A stretch of DNA of 7,632 nt. Origin: Sulfurimonas sp. Its GTDB lineage: Bacteria > Campylobacterota > Campylobacteria > Campylobacterales > Sulfurimonadaceae. Position numbers and translations under genes: made by a program. The stretch spans positions 1-7,632 of the forward strand of contig JAUSKV010000308.1 of assembly GCA_030646745.1 (NCBI GenBank), given 5' to 3'. Shown piece after piece: positions 6,831 through 7,632 of this stretch (positions within the stretch are counted from its first letter, which is position 1; each line of letters opens with the position of its first letter). The notes under the pieces are model-generated. The model was not told where the DNA came from. It saw only the letters and a program-made list of their open reading frames with translations, and searched no databases.

Positions 6831-7399
6831 CTTACAACACTTCCCGCTTTTATAAATCCACTTGCCGTACTATACTCTCGCATCACCGCACCGCTTCCAA
6901 AAAATGTGTTTTCTTTTACAGTCGCTCCGCCGTTGATAATTGCACCCGTTGCAATGTGAACAAAATCTTCAATAACCGCGTCATGTTCAATCAGAGCTTT
7001 GGAATTTATGATGCAGTTTTTGCCAATCTTTGCATGCGGATTCACAAGAGCATGGTGCATAATCAGACTTCCCTCATCCACAAATGCATGTTTTGAGACA
7101 TAGGCATGCGGAGAGATTATGGTTGGCATGTGAAAATCCAACTCTTTTAAAAGTTTAAAAAGTTTTACCCTTATTTCATTGGATTTTATATGCCCGACCG
7201 TGACGATTGCATGTGAGTATTTTTGTCGTAAATCTTTCAAATTTTCGTCGCAACCGATGATTTTATAACCCAAAACTTCGTTTCCGATAAGCTCTTTTTT
7301 GTCGATTATTCCGGCAATTTTGTATCTCTTCTCTTGCTCAATCACATCTATTACGGATTTACAATGACCGCCGCCGCCGATTAATAAAATCTCTTCCAT
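6827..7399 (-). CDS. neuD: NeuD/PglD/LegH-type sugar acetyltransferase
   Basis: A 190-residue acyltransferase. The N-terminal PglD_N nucleotide-sugar-binding domain begins with ILLIGGGGHCKSVIDVI (4-20). From about residue 95 a left-handed beta-helix of hexapeptide repeats follows (ISPHAYVSKHAFVDEGSLI, VNPHAKIGKNCIIN and so on). The conserved NSKALIEHDAVIEDFVHIATGA block (132-153) places His139 where PglD has its catalytic histidine. The family uses acetyl-CoA and usually works as a cytoplasmic trimer. Placed directly after a LegC-type aminotransferase, it most likely N-acetylates the new C4 amine of the nucleotide sugar (the LegH step). An O-acetyltransferase acting on the finished acid, as for NeuD of sialic acid, is the alternative. 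The start ATG overlaps the preceding TAA by one base, and the stop overlaps the synthase start as ATGA. Confidence 0.88.
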   Translation of the reverse strand: MEEILLIGGGGHCKSVIDVIEQEKRYKIAGIIDKKELIGNEVLGYKIIGCDENLKDLRQKYSHAIVTVGHIKSNEIRVKLFKLLKELDFHMPTIISPHAYVSKHAFVDEGSLIMHHALVNPHAKIGKNCIINSKALIEHDAVIEDFVHIATGAIINGGATVKENTFFGSGAVMREYSTASGFIKAGSVVR

Positions 7400-7632
7400 T
7401 ACATTCTCACTGAACTGGGGATATTGACAACTCTCTCTTCTAAATATTTTGCATTTTTTAAACTACTTGTTTGACATGATACAAACATCTCAAGTTCATT
7501 CATAAGCCGCCATATAGGGCGTGACATAACACCATTTTTGTTTGTAAACTCTAAAAACGCATCTCTTTGCTGTTTATTTTCTAATAGAACTGCTTGAAGC
7601 CAGTAGTTTGAGAAAGCATCTTCCGGCTCTTT
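7399..7632 (-). CDS. legC: LegC-type DegT/DnrJ/EryC1 aminotransferase (C-terminal 77 residues, cut by right edge)
   Basis: Only the last 77 codons are inside the window; the frame enters from the right edge and ends at TAA (7401-7399). The piece reads NYWLQAVLL, then QQRDAFLEFTNKNGVMSRPIWRLMNEL, then a C-terminal YLEERVVNIPSSVRM. This matches the small C-terminal domain of PLP-dependent sugar aminotransferases of the DegT/DnrJ/EryC1/StrS fold, where the SRPIW and the NIPSS ending are typical of LegC-like members. The PLP lysine lies outside the window. With the acyltransferase and synthase next to it, it should transfer an amino group from glutamate to C4 of the 4-keto-6-deoxy-HexNAc nucleotide. 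The fragment is short, so assignment to LegC rests partly on context. Confidence 0.8.
   Translation of the reverse strand, partial: KEPEDAFSNYWLQAVLLENKQQRDAFLEFTNKNGVMSRPIWRLMNELEMFVSCQTSSLKNAKYLEERVVNIPSSVRM

Overview
The window is a single block of eight tightly packed genes. All lie on the minus strand, so transcription runs from the right edge to the left edge, and both edge genes are cut by the window. Base composition is AT-rich (by eye roughly 35-40% GC). The gene set is legionaminic-type nonulosonic acid synthesis plus a Maf-type flagellin glycosylation protein, with four-base ATGA overlaps. This suggests a motile Campylobacterota (epsilonproteobacterial) bacterium, perhaps Sulfurimonas-like. 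That placement is inference from content and style, not from a marker gene.

Layout in transcription order: (1) 7632-7399, C-terminal end of a LegC-type PLP-dependent sugar aminotransferase; (2) 7399-6827, a NeuD/PglD/LegH-type sugar acyltransferase; (3) 6830-5832, a NeuB/LegI-type nonulosonate synthase; (4) 5835-4948, an ORF6N-domain DNA-binding-type protein with a degenerate phospholipase-D-like C-terminus, with no obvious sugar role; (5) 4951-3125, a NeuC/LegG-type hydrolysing UDP-sugar 2-epimerase fused in one reading frame to a PIG-L/LmbE deacetylase domain; (6) 3122-1080, a Maf (DUF115) motility accessory protein; (7) 1083-394, a WbqC-like protein; (8) 384-1, N-terminal part of a class I SAM-dependent methyltransferase.

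Junctions are extremely tight: a 1-nt overlap (TAATG) between 1 and 2, 4-nt ATGA overlaps at 2/3, 3/4, 4/5 and 6/7, a 2-nt gap at 5/6 and a 9-nt gap at 7/8. There is no room for an internal terminator and no intergenic space for a promoter, so the window is read as the middle of one polycistronic operon. No stretch longer than 300 bases lacks a gene, and I see no RNA gene, CRISPR array, insertion sequence or plus-strand gene.

Proposed pathway: LegC aminates C4 of a UDP- or GDP-linked 4-keto-6-deoxy-HexNAc, and the NeuD-type enzyme acylates the new amine. The epimerase half of gene 5 releases 2,4-diacetamido-2,4,6-trideoxymannose, and LegI condenses that with phosphoenolpyruvate to legionaminic acid. 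The 4,6-dehydratase (LegB) and CMP-transferase (LegF) are not in the window. The PIG-L domain, WbqC-like protein and methyltransferase look like a tailoring set that could remove an N-acyl group and decorate the freed amine. The Maf protein is the candidate for transferring the sugar to flagellin. The most notable features are the epimerase-deacetylase fusion and the ORF6N gene embedded in the operon with ATGA overlaps on both sides. That ORF6N gene carries a perfect 11-bp inverted repeat (5611-5633).
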